Positions 12,009-23,968 of a stretch of DNA of 64,000 nucleotides are shown here, piece after piece. The notes below the pieces were generated by a model. It ran no database searches, was not told the origin of the DNA, and saw only the letters and a program-made list of their open reading frames with translations. Every line of letters begins with the position of its first letter. The first letter of the stretch is position 1. Where the stretch lies: positions 310,001 through 374,000 of the forward strand of contig NC_079365.1 in the NCBI RefSeq assembly GCF_021018895.1, in the 5' to 3' direction. The translations under genes and the position numbers were made by a program. This DNA comes from Seriola aureovittata (lineage: Eukaryota > Chordata > Actinopteri > Carangiformes > Carangidae).

Positions 12009-12445
12009 ACTAGAAAATTCCAGGGAAATTTTGAGTGCCATGGGGGCTACTGCCGTACATGATTTATTCCCAGTGTTCAAAAGTCACCCTGATCATATTC
12101 TGGTTTTGAGAAATGTCTTGATATAAAAGACTCTGATATAAAACAATGTCACATCCCTCCATCATGTATTATGTGGGAAATATCTCATATTCTGTGTTGT
12201 TTTTTTTAATAAAACAAGAGGCAACATGTCTTCAAACTGGCATTTAAAGGGTTAAAGTCCTGAAAACTAATAAACATTTGGTAGGTTTGAGCAGAACTGA
12301 AGTGGTTTAAGAGATGTATGCAAAAAAAAAAAAGCAGAAAAAAATATTGATATATGATGATTTTATAGCATTTTCTTTGTGTGTCCTTTTTTTAAATTCT
12401 AGCTGTAGAGGAGTGCCTCGGAGCTGAGCACCCGTGGCACTAATA
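12009..12445 (+). mobile_element. Short copy of the 27045-28925 repeat (internal deletion)
   Basis: 12009-12396 matches the reverse complement of 28548-28925 closely, starting at AACTAGAAAATTCC. 12412-12445 matches the reverse complement of the far end near 27053 (GCCTCGGAGCTGAGCACCC). The roughly 1.4-kb middle is absent. Both ends carry versions of AGTGCCACGGG facing inward. Confidence 0.7.
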
Positions 12446-12714
12446 AACATAGTGACTAAAATCCTTAGAGGTTGCACAAGAGGCAGAAAAGCTAGTCCAT
12501 CTTGGAGGAAAGATTAATGGAAACATTTTTGTGATGAAGAGCTGGCATGGTGAAAACAGGTTCTGGATACTGTATAATAAACTGGCACAATGAACACAGG
12601 CCAATGCCACTTAACACCGTCATCATTCATATTTTTTATATGGTTTCAAAGCAAATAAGACTGGTCCCTTAAAAGATTCGCCTACAGCGCTACTATCCCT
12701 AAATTTAATATCAC

Positions 12715-13492
12715 TGTCACAACCTGCTCTGCCTTCAGTAATTTTCCAATTACCCTGCCTCTGTCTCACTCCCACCGGCCGGCCACACTTACCTCACTAG
12801 CTCCACCTTGGGCTCCCAACTGCATCTCATCACTCATCAAGCCAGTATTTATGCATCCCCGGTTCATTCACTCATTGCCAGATTGTTCTTTGTACCCACG
12901 TGAGACTTTCCAGTGTTCTTCTCCAGACTGACTTCCTGGTATCGACTCCGCTTGTCCCTGACCATCCTGCCTCGTCTCTGCCCCGGTAAATGCCTCAGCC
13001 TTCTGTCCCCGACCATGAATTCTGCCTCCGACCATGAGTTCTGCCTGTGCTTTTCCTGGTTCCCGTCTGCCTCTCCCGGTAGCTGTTTGGCATTCTCCAG
13101 CTTTGATGTCACAGCGGTCGTCTTGTGAGTATTTCCCTGCTGGTTTCCTGATCCTTCGTCTCCTGTCTCCTGTCTGCCCCGCTGACTGCTCATCTGGTTC
13201 CGATCCTCCTGCACCCTCGACTACGTCTCCAGCCTGGTCCCTAACGGTACCATTGCTTCCCGGTGAACTTTCCCCAGTGTGTGCGAGTTCAGTCACCTCG
13301 CTCCACGCACCTGATTCACGACTTTCGAGCCCCTGGGACCCATAGTCTCTTGGGGTTTGGGGTGGACCACCCCAAACCCCAAGAGACTATTTACCTGTGT
13401 AGTAAACTGAACTATACTGCTGCTCACCTGCTTCAATAAGTCATTACCAATCTAACCTGTGGTGTGTTGTGATGCAATGGGTCCTACCAACA
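12715..13492 (+). mobile_element. Solo LTR-like element, gypsy type
   Basis: Begins TGTCACAACC and ends CCTACCAACA, the TG...CA form of LTRs. It includes a TATTTATGCATCC promoter-like stretch near 12847 and CTTCAATAAG near 13433 as the poly(A) region. Compositional style matches fish gypsy LTRs. No clear target duplication. It contains the long hairpin listed next. Confidence 0.5.
13342..13390. repeat. Perfect 24-bp inverted repeat with a one-base loop
   Basis: ATAGTCTCTTGGGG... pairs base for base with its reverse complement around a single A at 13366, giving 24 perfect pairs. Confidence 0.95.
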
Positions 13493-13699
13493 CCATTATT
13501 GTCTCTAGATTTCAACCTAAATAATATCAGATCAAGATTTCAGTGAGATACTCCACAGTCATTAAAACATCAATGCCATGCTTACTGGATGTTTGATGTT
13601 TCCTAAACATACGAAATAGGTCATACAATCACAAAGACTTAGTATATGTCTGTATTCTTCAGTTAGTATTTGGTTTAAGATGTTTTGACAGAGGAGTTT

Positions 13700-14395
13700 A
13701 TGTAATGTTCATATTTCATATATGGACCCAGAAGAGCAGAGACTCAGAGGTGGTATAAAAGGTATTTAATAAAGAAAGGTGTTGAGGGAGATGAATGGAG
13801 TGGCTTGGGCTGAGGCAGGAGAAGGTAGGCGGGAGAGGTAGGGGCTTGCTGGATGGAGAGCTTGAGGCTGAGGTTGGTGGTTGGGAACGAGGGGAAGGCT
13901 GGTTTGAGAGGTAGGGCTGAGGCAGGAGCAAGCAGATTGAAGTGGTGGAGGTATCACGGAGGACTGGAGAGTTATAGTGCATGTGGAGAGATGGGGAGAT
14001 GAACAGTGTGGTGGAGATGGTTTAGCAGGCAGTGGCTTGAGGGAAATAGTGTAAGGTCTGGCTCTGGAATCCTGGGGCACAGGAGAAACACATTTTTGAG
14101 GCACACGAGGAAATACACAAGGAATAACTCAAGTAGTAATACAGAATGGCCAATAGTGTGTCTACCATGGGGACAGGCTGAATCTGGCGATGAGTGAGAG
14201 GAGGACCGGAGTACTTAAACTGTAGGTGATGAGTAGGTTGCAAACAGTTGTGGAGAGCTGGCAGAACCAGGGAGAGGTAGCCGCGCCCACTAACACATAC
14301 ACACAAAAACACTGACATACACATGGAGAGACAAAGAAACATAGGGAAAAGAGGGACGAAAACTAGTTCAGAGTCAGGGCTGTGACAGATTACAG
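13700..14395 (-). mobile_element. LTR-like repeat on the minus strand
   Basis: Read on the minus strand it starts CTGTCACAGCCCTGACTC and ends CTCTTCTGGGTCC. It has a proline-rich pseudo-frame that is an effect of composition. GGTATAAAAGG near 13751 is on the plus strand. Probably a worn LTR or nonautonomous LTR element. Borders approximate. Confidence 0.4.
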
Positions 14396-14400
14396 ACAAT

Positions 14401-14470
14401 GTCTGTGTACCACGTTAGGTGGACGTTAACTTTGTGATGTTTAGCAGACGTTGGGTTTTGATCAAGACAA
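14401..14470. repeat. Fragment of the CAACGTTGG repeat family
   Basis: GATGTTTAGCAGACGTTGGG and flanks match the segment at 15440-15475. The two are separated by other repeats. Confidence 0.5.
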
Positions 14471-14584
14471 CTTACAGCAAATAAAATACTAACATCTAAC
14501 AATATTGGAATGGGGTCATGATCAGGTCAGCCTGCTAGGAGGAGTAAATTAAATAGTAAAACATGATGTTTGCTGTTTTCATTA

Positions 14585-15335
14585 GGTGGTGCTTTGAATA
14601 TTACTAACAAGGGGTTGTGTTTAGGTCAGGATTCTTATCAAAAATATAAAGTTTGTGGAAGTTTGGACAGTGTGTGCTGGAGTTATGAAAATGTCATGTA
14701 AATCAAATCATAATTGTCACATGAGTTAATTCCTGTTTGGCACTATGACTACTAATATTACTAGTCAGATGTCTACAGTGTGAGACTATCATCAAACAGG
14801 TGAAATTTGGGGAAAAATGGACAATAAATATACAATAGATTCATTAAAGTATATGACCCCCAAATCGCAAAAACAGCGCCAAAATTGCACATTCTAAATC
14901 AAAATGTAATGTATCACAGATTCCACACTGTTCAGCGGAAACTCACAATTTTAACAGGCATGCATCATCTGGGTGTTCAGCATACTGTGACCACTTTTGT
15001 CAGATTTATAACCATTTCCTTTTTCAGAATTCTGCATATTACCATGAGGTGGCACTATGACTATTACCAAATATGAGCATGGATATTTGTTTAGGGTGGA
15101 TGTCTTGTCAAACCTATAAGGATTGGAGGAAGTTCGGAACATGTGTGTTAGAATGACAGCGAGCTTGATTTTCATGGTGAATGATCGATATTTCGCTGTG
15201 CCGCCAGGCCACGTCAACTCAAAAGCTGCGTGTGCAAAGTTTCATGAGTTTTTGAGCATGGGAAAGTCCTCAAAAATGCAAAAATCCACCCATAGGTGCT
15301 TGGGCCTTAATGACGCATTTGACGCATTTGACGCA
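14585..15335 (+). repeat. Two diverged direct copies of a fish dispersed repeat
   Basis: Copies at about 14585-14900 and 15040-15335. Each opens with (GAGG)TGGCACTATGACTA or a variant, then TTTAGG...GATGTCTT.TCAAA and AAGTTTGGA...GTGTG..GAGTTA. No coding content. Confidence 0.5.
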
Positions 15336-15359
15336 ATGACGTTGGCATGATGAAGTTTT

Positions 15360-15700
15360 GAAGACATTGGGTATTGGTTGGTTAACCACACAACTTAAAA
15401 TTCTAACATCGTTTTAAGTTGTGTAGACGTTGACAATGCGACGTTTAGCAGCTGTTGGGTTTTGGTCACTATACCTCACAACTAAAGGTCAGTGTTGTAT
15501 GTCAACATGGCGTTGAAAGTGGATTTTGATTACTTAACTACACAACTTGAAACCAACAAAATACCAACGTCGATGTTGTCAATATTCAACGTGAGGTTGG
15601 CGTTAGCATTAGACGTTGGTCTGACGTTCAATTGTGGTCACCTGACGTCACAACCTACATCCAACCAAATATCAACGTCTAGCAATGTCGGTGGCCCGCT
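15360..15700. repeat. CAACGTTGG family, right arm ending in GCCCGCTGGG
   Basis: Rich in CAACGT, GACGTT and TTGGGTTTTGGT blocks, ending TCGGTGGCCCGCTGGG. The outer CCCAGC is inverted relative to CCCAGC at 8048, the start of the left arm. Confidence 0.5.
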
Positions 15701-16724
15701 GGGAGAGGGGTGGTGGTGGTGTTGCCATTGTTCAGTTGTCATTTACTTGCTAATGACCAATTTATTCATGAAACTCTAACTAAACCTTACCAAGTGAAAA
15801 ACAAACCTTGCAGTTGTACAGGATCTCATTTTGTAATCCCTTGTGTTTTTAATATCTTATATTGTTGTTTTGATGAATTACGATAAATTAATTGTGTTGT
15901 CTGACAGATTCACTGTGTGATGATCTGTGTGTGAGCGTTTATGAGACCATTGTTCCACATGTTACAAGGAAGCACATTTAATGATAACCATTACAAATAT
16001 TACAACAAACATAAAACCATGAGTATATAATATAGTATAATATAAATGTATTTTACACTTAAACAGCCTCCACAGTGAACAGCAACTCAGCCACAGCACG
16101 TTATTTATTTCTGTACACAAGGCTAAAAGTGCGTCACACGGGTGCAGCCCAACCGTGTCAGCATTCAACATAATACAATATAATATATAATGATAGATAA
16201 TAAAACAAGTGAACTACACAAAGAAAAATGATATGATATAATAAGATGAGTAAGTACAAAAATGTTTCCATATGAAAATAAATAATTTGTGATTAAAATC
16301 CTTCTGTGGAGTCTTCCTCAAAAATCAGAGCATAGAGTCTTCACATGAGACTCTTCTTCAGATATTCTGAAAGATGTGGCTGTTTAGTTTCATCTATTGG
16401 TGACTGTAGGAACCTACAAGATCCGTCAGCTCACGTCTTCCTCCACAATCCACACTCTTCTTTAATCTTTACAAACTTAAAGCTTTTTAATGCATACATG
16501 ATAATGTTAGCTTCCTGCTGCTAATGGTAGCTTCTAATATTATATAGCTCTTAAATTAAATGCAGTGACATCATCAGGCTGATGGAGCTCAGATTGTGAA
16601 GCTTCATCCAACTGTCAAACACTGCAGAGATGTTGACTCAGGTTATGAGTGTAGAGCTATTCAATCATCATCATCATTGTCGACATCATCATCATCATCA
16701 TCTGCACTAACAGCGTCCTACAGT
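15701..16724. other. Gene-free AT-rich stretch with possible poly(A) site for the Ig gene
   Basis: No exon seen. On the minus strand AATAAA occurs at 16104-16109, about 620 bases beyond the ITIM-exon stop, and could end the Ig-receptor transcript. ATC trinucleotides cluster at 16666-16700. Confidence 0.35.
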
Positions 16725-19054
16725 TCATTTCCTCTGTTTGGGTTTGAAGGTTACATGAGTGTAAGTGACTTCGTCCTCTTCCTCACGCTCATCCTCTCTG
16801 CTGCTCTGAGTTACTCGGAGCTGCATCCTTTCGCTGCTTCCTCACCACTTTCTCTGTACTTGTCTTCTTCATATATCCTGCCTCACCCTGTCTTCCCTCC
16901 CTTCCTCCCCTCCCCTCCTTCCATTGTTCTCGGTCCCTGAGAGTCCCTGTATGCTGAGACTGAGCAGCTCCTCCAGGTTTAACCCTGCTGTGGTCCATTT
17001 CCTCTGTGCTGACCCTGGAGGATGACTAAATGCAAACAGGCAACTCCCCAAACTGGGAACAAGATGAAAAAGCAGCAATAACAGAATCACTGAGCAGTAA
17101 TAACACATACAGTTAATGGTAACCACCAAGTTAATATGACTAGCACATACATGCACTGATCAAAGGACTGTGTTCCTCTGTTTGTTGGTGACTAAAAGGT
17201 AAATTAAATTAGAATTTTATTGACATTCAGTCCTTTTTTACTGTTTAATGAGCTTTTACAACTTTAACACTGCTGTACCATGTGAGTCACTGAAATATGA
17301 AAATGAAACAGACCAGGAAAATGTCACTCCTCCTGTGGTGAGCTGACCTTTAACACTGCGACTGCATTAAAGTAAAGCTCGATACAGGATCTATAAAGAG
17401 ACTTCAGATCCTGTATCCTGTAGATCCTATAATACAGATAACGTGGCCTTGTGACTGCAGCTTGATCCTGCTCTTCAGGAGGATCTTGTCAGTGTGAGGC
17501 AGCGTGCCTCCTCAAGTGATTGGCCTCTATTATTGTCATTTCACTGCTTTTCCATAGGCATTGAGTCATTTTGGTCCAATTTAGTTTTATCTGTCATGGT
17601 GAAATCAGACTCATCATGGTAATTGCTGTGATCTTGGAACATATAGAAGAAATAGGTTCAGTGGGTCAGGAAACACGAGCAGTCAGATGATTTGACAGGG
17701 TCTAAACAAAAAACTCAAACAACAGTAACTGTTTGTTTAAGACATGTATATTGATTCAGCTGCTTGGATTTCATTACATCGCACTGGGATCTCAGAACTA
17801 AACTAAAAACTGATAATAATGATTATGTGTGCTGTCATTATTTCCTGTCACATGACTCACCTCATCATCCGAGCTACTCGAAGTCTCCTTGTTGTCCCCT
17901 GTAAAGAGTTACACTTTCCAAATCCATAAAACACAGCATTGATATACTATTATTGACTTATGAAGTTGTTGTGGATACATGGGAGCAAACATCCAGCAGT
18001 CACATGATCAACATGATGATCCATGTGGAGTGGTGTCTGTGGCCTGCGTTCCCTCTCTTTTAGCTCTGTATTTGGTCTACACCAGCACCTCTTTAGCTGC
18101 TAAATGCTGCACTGTGTTCACCAACTGCTCTCTGACTGAGTCTGTCTGCAGTTATTTATGATGAGCAAGTAGAGGACAGGGGGAACTGCAGAGAGGGTTC
18201 ATCATCATTACATGCAACAGTAAATGTGGTCACTTAACCCACTGCTGATAAACACAATACTGATGACCTTTAACTGTACAGAAACAGTTTGCCTCATTGT
18301 TATGAGAAGAGCTCATTCATACACACTTTCACCCTGTTTGTCAGGTGGGAGCACCTGATGACGATGATGACTGTAATAGTGGGCGACCAAGTTTGCGTAC
18401 ACATTTGTATGTATGTCAACACCTGACAGGGGTGTTCTCCTTGTAAACAAGAGACCACACCTCTGTCTGAGTCTCTTGAGACCTGAAACATAAAACCATA
18501 ATTAGTTTTCACTCATCTTCAATAAACAATGCAATGTGCTCAGCCATAATTTACACAGACTATAGTTTCTGAAATGGCTGAACTCTTGGTTATTCAGAAA
18601 CTAGAGGGAACATTGACGTCTGCAGCAGTCCATCCATATAAACACAGGTTTAATTTTCCCAGGTTTTGAGGTCTGTGTCTGCCTCCACTCATACTAAATA
18701 TTAGAAACATTTAAGAGCAACAGAAGGTTTTGAGACGCAGTATTTTAAAACCACTATCACCTCCATGGTCTGAGGGTTGAAGCAAGTAAAACTAAACCGG
18801 TCTGCATGGTGAGCTGGATGTCGGGGATAAAAGTAGACTAATGCATCTCATACCAATACCAGCCTCAGGTTAGATCTGAGATACATGAATACCCAATGAG
18901 AGTTCATTTTAAATATATTACTGTGAAAACTAGGACAAATGTCTGCAGATCGGATCTGTTCTCATTTCTCTGATAGCTCCATAAAGCGTCATAATTGTAC
19001 GTAATGACTGATGACTGTTGCATTTACAGAAGCAGCTCAAAGATCTCTGTTTCA

Positions 19055-19345
19055 TTATCTTTGGTGACACCTATGGTGATACATGGTAACTGCAGGAGGT
19101 AGAGAGAGTCCTCTTCTTATCAGGGGTTGTTGGTTCAATTCCCGGCTCCTCCAGTCCATGTGTCGATGTGTCCTTGAGCAAGATACTGAACCTGAAGTCC
19201 CCCTGATGGCTGTTCCACCAGTATATGAGTATGTATATGGGTCTGATGTATGTATGTGTAAATGGGTGAAGTATTGTAAAGTGCTTTGAGTGGTGGATAT
19301 GACCACTAAAGCTCTATATAAGTGCAGACCATTTTCCATTTTAGG
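19055..19345 (+). mobile_element. tRNA-derived SINE
   Basis: Contains a box-B-like GGTTCAATTCC and the body GTCCTTGAGCAAGATACTGAA. It ends CTCTATATAAGTGCAGACCAT, the usual end of a common fish SINE. It lies antisense in an intron of the Ig receptor. Confidence 0.75.
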
Positions 19346-19427
19346 AACACACATCACTAACTCTGTGTCAGTGACTTGTTCATTGTGAATTTGCAGGTGA
19401 GTCATAGACACCCAGTTAATACAACTT

Positions 19428-20183
19428 TAAGGTAAACACAAGAAACTTGTGCTACAGAAAATGTACCCAGTGAATAGCTCCCTAAGCTTAACATGTCCTA
19501 TAATAACTATTCATTTAGCCATACAGACTAATGAGCAGTGATAACTAACATGTCTTTGGGGTCATCAGGTGGGAACCTCTTTTCACCAGTGTTTCGTCTA
19601 GTTGGTCCCACGACACCTCCAGGAGGCTAGACAGTGATCACTGGCGTCCCAGAGTCACTCCCCTAATGCCAGCCATCACTGCTCCTCACACAGCGACTAT
19701 TTTCTTTATCTTGCCTATGCTACCACAAACCACACTATCATCAACTCTGACAAAACACACTAGCAGATTCAGCAAACAAACTCCCCTAAACAGTTGGAGA
19801 AAGCGGCGGCCATTTTGAATGAGGGAGGTAGAGTCAAGGAGAGATGCCTTTTTGAGCTAAACTCTCCCCCACCAGATTAGGCTGTGCTCTACCCCCCCTA
19901 CTCCCCCACTCTCCAAGACAATGAGGGAGGTAGAGTCAGGGAGAGGTGCTCTCCCCTGCCGGATTAGGCTGTGCTCTACCCCCCCCCCCCCCCCCCCCAC
20001 TCTCCAACACCACACCATTCAACTCACCTAAAACAAACAAACTCACCTAAACAGCCAAAGACACACTACTCTCAGTCACTTGAAAAAATATGAACACTAC
20101 AAACCAATTCAAACAATACAAGCAAACAATACAGGCCACCTCACCTGGACTAACCGCATGGTTTCAAAGAGGCTCACACAACT
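19428..20183 (-). mobile_element. 3' part of the R2/R4-like LINE, 5'-truncated
   Basis: Reverse complement of 49272-49996 with good identity throughout, including ACCATGCGGTTAGTCCAGG and the runs of G/C near 19980. The coding part is missing. Several small insertions or deletions separate the copies. Confidence 0.7.
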
Positions 20184-21219
20184 GTAAAATACAAGGAATT
20201 ATATATAATTTCATCAGTGGGTCATAGGTTCAGTCACGATTGTGTTACATCATTAAATGAAAAGTCAACGCATAGATCAGATTCAGTACCATTCTGACTC
20301 TCCACTACACCAGACTGTTTCTGACTGGAGGATGAAGAGAGGAACATTCATGATGATCATTCTTGCTACAAAGTCAAATATTTGTTACAATGTTATTTAC
20401 TGATTTATCATACATGTTGTGTATAAGAATCTGAGCTGACCTATTGTTCTTACCCTTACATCTGGTGGCAGCAATGGACAAAATGATGATAAGAAAAATT
20501 ATACTGCTCACTACCACAATGATGCTGAAATTGTGTTCAGAGCCACTGATGGATCTAGAAGGCAGGAATATACTGTCAGGAAGTTTGGTAGGAACCCCTA
20601 GCTAAAATACATTTTGTTGTCCCAGAAAAGATAAGACGGATATAAAAATAAACAATTGCAATCAGGATTACAGTATATTTTATACCAAATTATTATGATA
20701 AATGTAATGCAACCTTGGTATAACGTCCTTTGGAGGAACAGGCCTCCTAGCTGAAGGAGGAGGAGGAGGAGGTGCTGTAAGATAGAGAATAAAATGTGAT
20801 GTTGCTGTACACAGAAACCATCTTTTTTCCATATGAGCAGGTTAACATCCTGTCACAGAACAATAACATTTGTATTTTTATTTACATGATTTTTCCCAAC
20901 CTTGGAGATTATTGAGTCGGCCAACATTAAGGTTCTTGTGTGGTGATAGAGTTGGCACTGTCTTATATAGCAGAAGAGTGACATGTGGAGCTGGAACATC
21001 CTATCAGTGTTTGTCTACTGTTTTGTACTCAGTATTGTATCACCTGGAATCAACAAGTCCTTACACCATAAACAGGTTTCTCAGGGTCTACCAGAGGAGA
21101 AAGGGAGCAGCAGGTATAGGAGGTGTGGCCCTGTGGTTATGTGTGACATCGGCCAGACTGACCAAGCATCTCTCAGTGTAGGTGATGACATAGAGCATGT
21201 GGTCAGAGCTAAACAGATG

Positions 21220-22200
21220 GGGAATTATTACTGTGAGATTGTTATTGTGGGATTATTACTGTTAGATTACTGCTGTAATATTGATTCTGTCCCTGTTTTC
21301 AAAACAAACCTCAAAACACATCTCTTCAAACTTGCCTACTCTCTTTAACTCTGGCACCAGGACGTAATTATAATCATATTTATTTTATAAATTACATTTA
21401 TTCTCATTTATTCTGTATTGTATGCATTGTACTTGATTATTCTGTATGTTATGTCTCGTACTAGCTTTTTTTCTATCTTTTATTGTGTGTTGTAAGATGT
21501 CTTTGAGTGCTTTGAAAGGCGCCTATAAACATTAATAATAAAATTATTTTTTAATGTATTGTTGTTGTGGGATTGTTACTGTGGGATTGATACTGTGATA
21601 TTATTACTGTGGGGTTGTTACTGTGAAATTATTACTGTGAGATTGTTCTTGTGGGATTATTACTGTGGGATTATAACTGAGATTGCTACTGTGGGATTTG
21701 TATTGTGGGATTATTACTGTGTGATTATTACTGTGGGATTATAACTGTGAGATTGTTATTGTGAGATTATTACTTTGAGATGACTGCTGTGGGATTTTTA
21801 TTGTTGGATTATTACTGTGAGATTGTTATTGTGGGATTATTACTGTGGTATTATTACTTAGGGATTTTTGATTGTGGTATTATTACTGTGGTATTACTAC
21901 AGTGAGATTATTATTGTGGGATTATTTCTGTGGGATTGTTACTGTGGTGTTATTACTGTGTGATTGTTATTGTGGGATTATTACCTTGAGATGACTACTG
22001 TGGGAGTTTTATTGTTGGATGATTACTGTGAGATTGTTATTGTGGGAATATTTCTGTGGGATTATTACCTTTAGGTTTTATTGTGGGATTATTCCTGTTT
22101 GATTGTTACTGTGGGATTGTTATTGTGCAATTATTACTGTGGGATTATAACTGTGGGATGATTGTTACTGTGGGTTTATTACTGTGGGATTATTAGTGGA
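21220..22200. repeat. Degenerate minisatellite (TGTGGGATTATTAC type)
   Basis: About 1 kb of 14-16-bp units built from ATTACTGTGGGATTGTT and variants, interrupted at 21283-21545 by a LINE-like 3' end. Intronic in the Ig receptor. Frames reading through it are artefacts. Confidence 0.9.
21283..21545 (+). mobile_element. L2-like LINE 3' end inserted in the minisatellite
   Basis: Starts CCCTGTTTTCAAAACAAACC, with CTCTTCAAACTTGCCTACTC. It ends TTGAGTGCTTTGAAAGGCGC, then CTATAAACATTAATAATAAA. This is the typical L2/CR1-group tail in fish. Minisatellite units lie on both sides. Confidence 0.55.
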
Positions 22201-23017
22201 TGTAATGAAGTGATACAGGCACATTAGTTTAAACTTCTTTTGACTCAAAAAATCTCGGAAAACCCCTATAATCACACGCTGGCACATGTAAAAGTGAAAT
22301 GCTGCACATGTTTTATCAGTCATTGGTGACCAGTGTACTTTTTTATGCTTCAGTTTGCTGGGGCAGCAGCATGTCCGACATGTAAACAAGGACACTGGAC
22401 AAGCTGGTTAAAAAGGCTGGGTCTGTGCTTGGCAGGAGTCTGGACTCACTCAGGACTGTTGTGGAGAGACACATGCAATGTAAGATGGAGGTCATCTTAG
22501 AGAATACAAACTATCCTCTCCACAACATTCTGGCATTTATATGGTATATATATATGGTATATTGTTTTTATATTTTTTTTAATACTGTTTCTGACTTAAC
22601 CCTCCTGTTATGTTCGTTTCTCAGGAACAGCAATGATGTTCCCGGGTCAATTTGACCCGGGGCATGTTTAATTATCCAGAAGTGTCAGAAACCAAAAAAT
22701 CCCAATAAACATTGTCTATATCTCATTATTAACTCCATTAATAACCATTTCAATCAATATTTAGTGTAATGGTGTTCTTTACCTCTCACAGATCATGGTT
22801 CAATGAGGATAATTCACTTGTTTTTCATTAAAAAATGCATGTTAAAACTTTTTTTTAATGTACTTTGGAAAGACCTACATATAAAATACAAGAGTTTTAC
22901 ATGACATTAATTTTTTTTAAATTCTATTTTACATTTTTAAATTTTTTTATGGAGTGATGTTGATAAATTAACACGAGACACTTCTTCTGTTCATCCAGTG
23001 TGACATTAGGGCCTGTA

Positions 23018-23735
23018 TTATAAAGTAGTGGAAGTTGCTCTACCCACTTGTCCTACACTGTCCTGATAGCTGCCAGCTTGTCTCTTGTCTCTCTCCCATT
23101 TGACAGCCCTTGTCTCTCGATTATCAAATCGGATTACTCTAGAGAAAATATGAAAAGTCTCCAGAGACATTGTGGCATGAAATATAGCCCTGCCTGTCTC
23201 TGCATCCCACAGACTGGCTGTTAATTCATCCTTTGACTTATAGACCCCAGCCAGGATGAGGACCCCCAGATATGCATGTAAATGCATTTTATCCTGCTCC
23301 TTCCACTTTTATTTCGAAAACGATTTTCTGTATTGAGTTGGGCATGACCAGCTCAAAAGCTGACTTGATGTCTGTCACACGAGTCACTGTCATCCTAGTG
23401 GGCCCTGGCACTGTCTTTATTATGTTTTCTGCAGACAGTTTTGCCTGAAGTATATTTGGAGATGAAGACCACTGTATTTCACCATTCTTTGATGTGAATG
23501 TATTGCTTGGAGGAATATGAATAGCAGTTTCCTCATTTGGTTCATAATCAGAATCATCAGACTCAGAATTGAGCTCAAGATGGTCTTCATCTTCAGACAC
23601 ATCCTCCTGTATTTCACTGTCATGATCAAAGATGAGTTCCAGAGCCCTCAGGGTTGTCACCTGTTTACTTCTGCTGCTCATTTTGTAAAGCTCTGACAGA
23701 GAGTATATCATATGTAAATGTTGGTAGGACTCCAT
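23018..23735 (-). pseudogene. piggyBac (PGBD4-like) transposase remnant
   Basis: Minus-strand frames cover an acidic N-terminus (EIQEDVSEDEDH) and the start of the DDE transposase domain (LGVLILAGVYKSKDELTASL, WDAETGRAIFHATM, VIRFDNRETR). The second part is in a different frame from the first and stops at about residue 89, before the catalytic aspartates. The rest of the domain is gone, so no activity is expected. Confidence 0.85.
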
Positions 23736-23883
23736 GGAGACAATATTTATATGTTTTGCCCCTCCCCTGCTGAGTGTCCACTCAATGTGGGTGGAGTTTG
23801 CCCACGGGAACAGAAAAGGTTCCCGTCAAAAGTCATAACATCACCTGCATTCTCACACTTTAGGTGTAGAGAATAGGGAGAGG

Positions 23884-23884
<1 letters not shown>

Positions 23885-23963
<79 letters not shown>
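23885..23963. repeat. (GT)n microsatellite inside the piggyBac element
   Basis: About 39 GT units, uninterrupted. Confidence 0.95.

Positions 23964-23968
<5 letters not shown>

Noticed and set aside
13716..14399. Proline-rich minus-strand frames up to 125 codons
   Set aside because: Overlapping frames in an LTR-like repeat; proline richness follows from base composition.
16596..16940. Plus-strand 114-codon frame with a signal-like MSVSDFVLFLTLIL
   Set aside because: It is antisense to the ITIM exon of the Ig receptor, which explains the open frame better.
21559..21744. Frame of repeated Trp/Cys/Tyr units
   Set aside because: Translation of the minisatellite.
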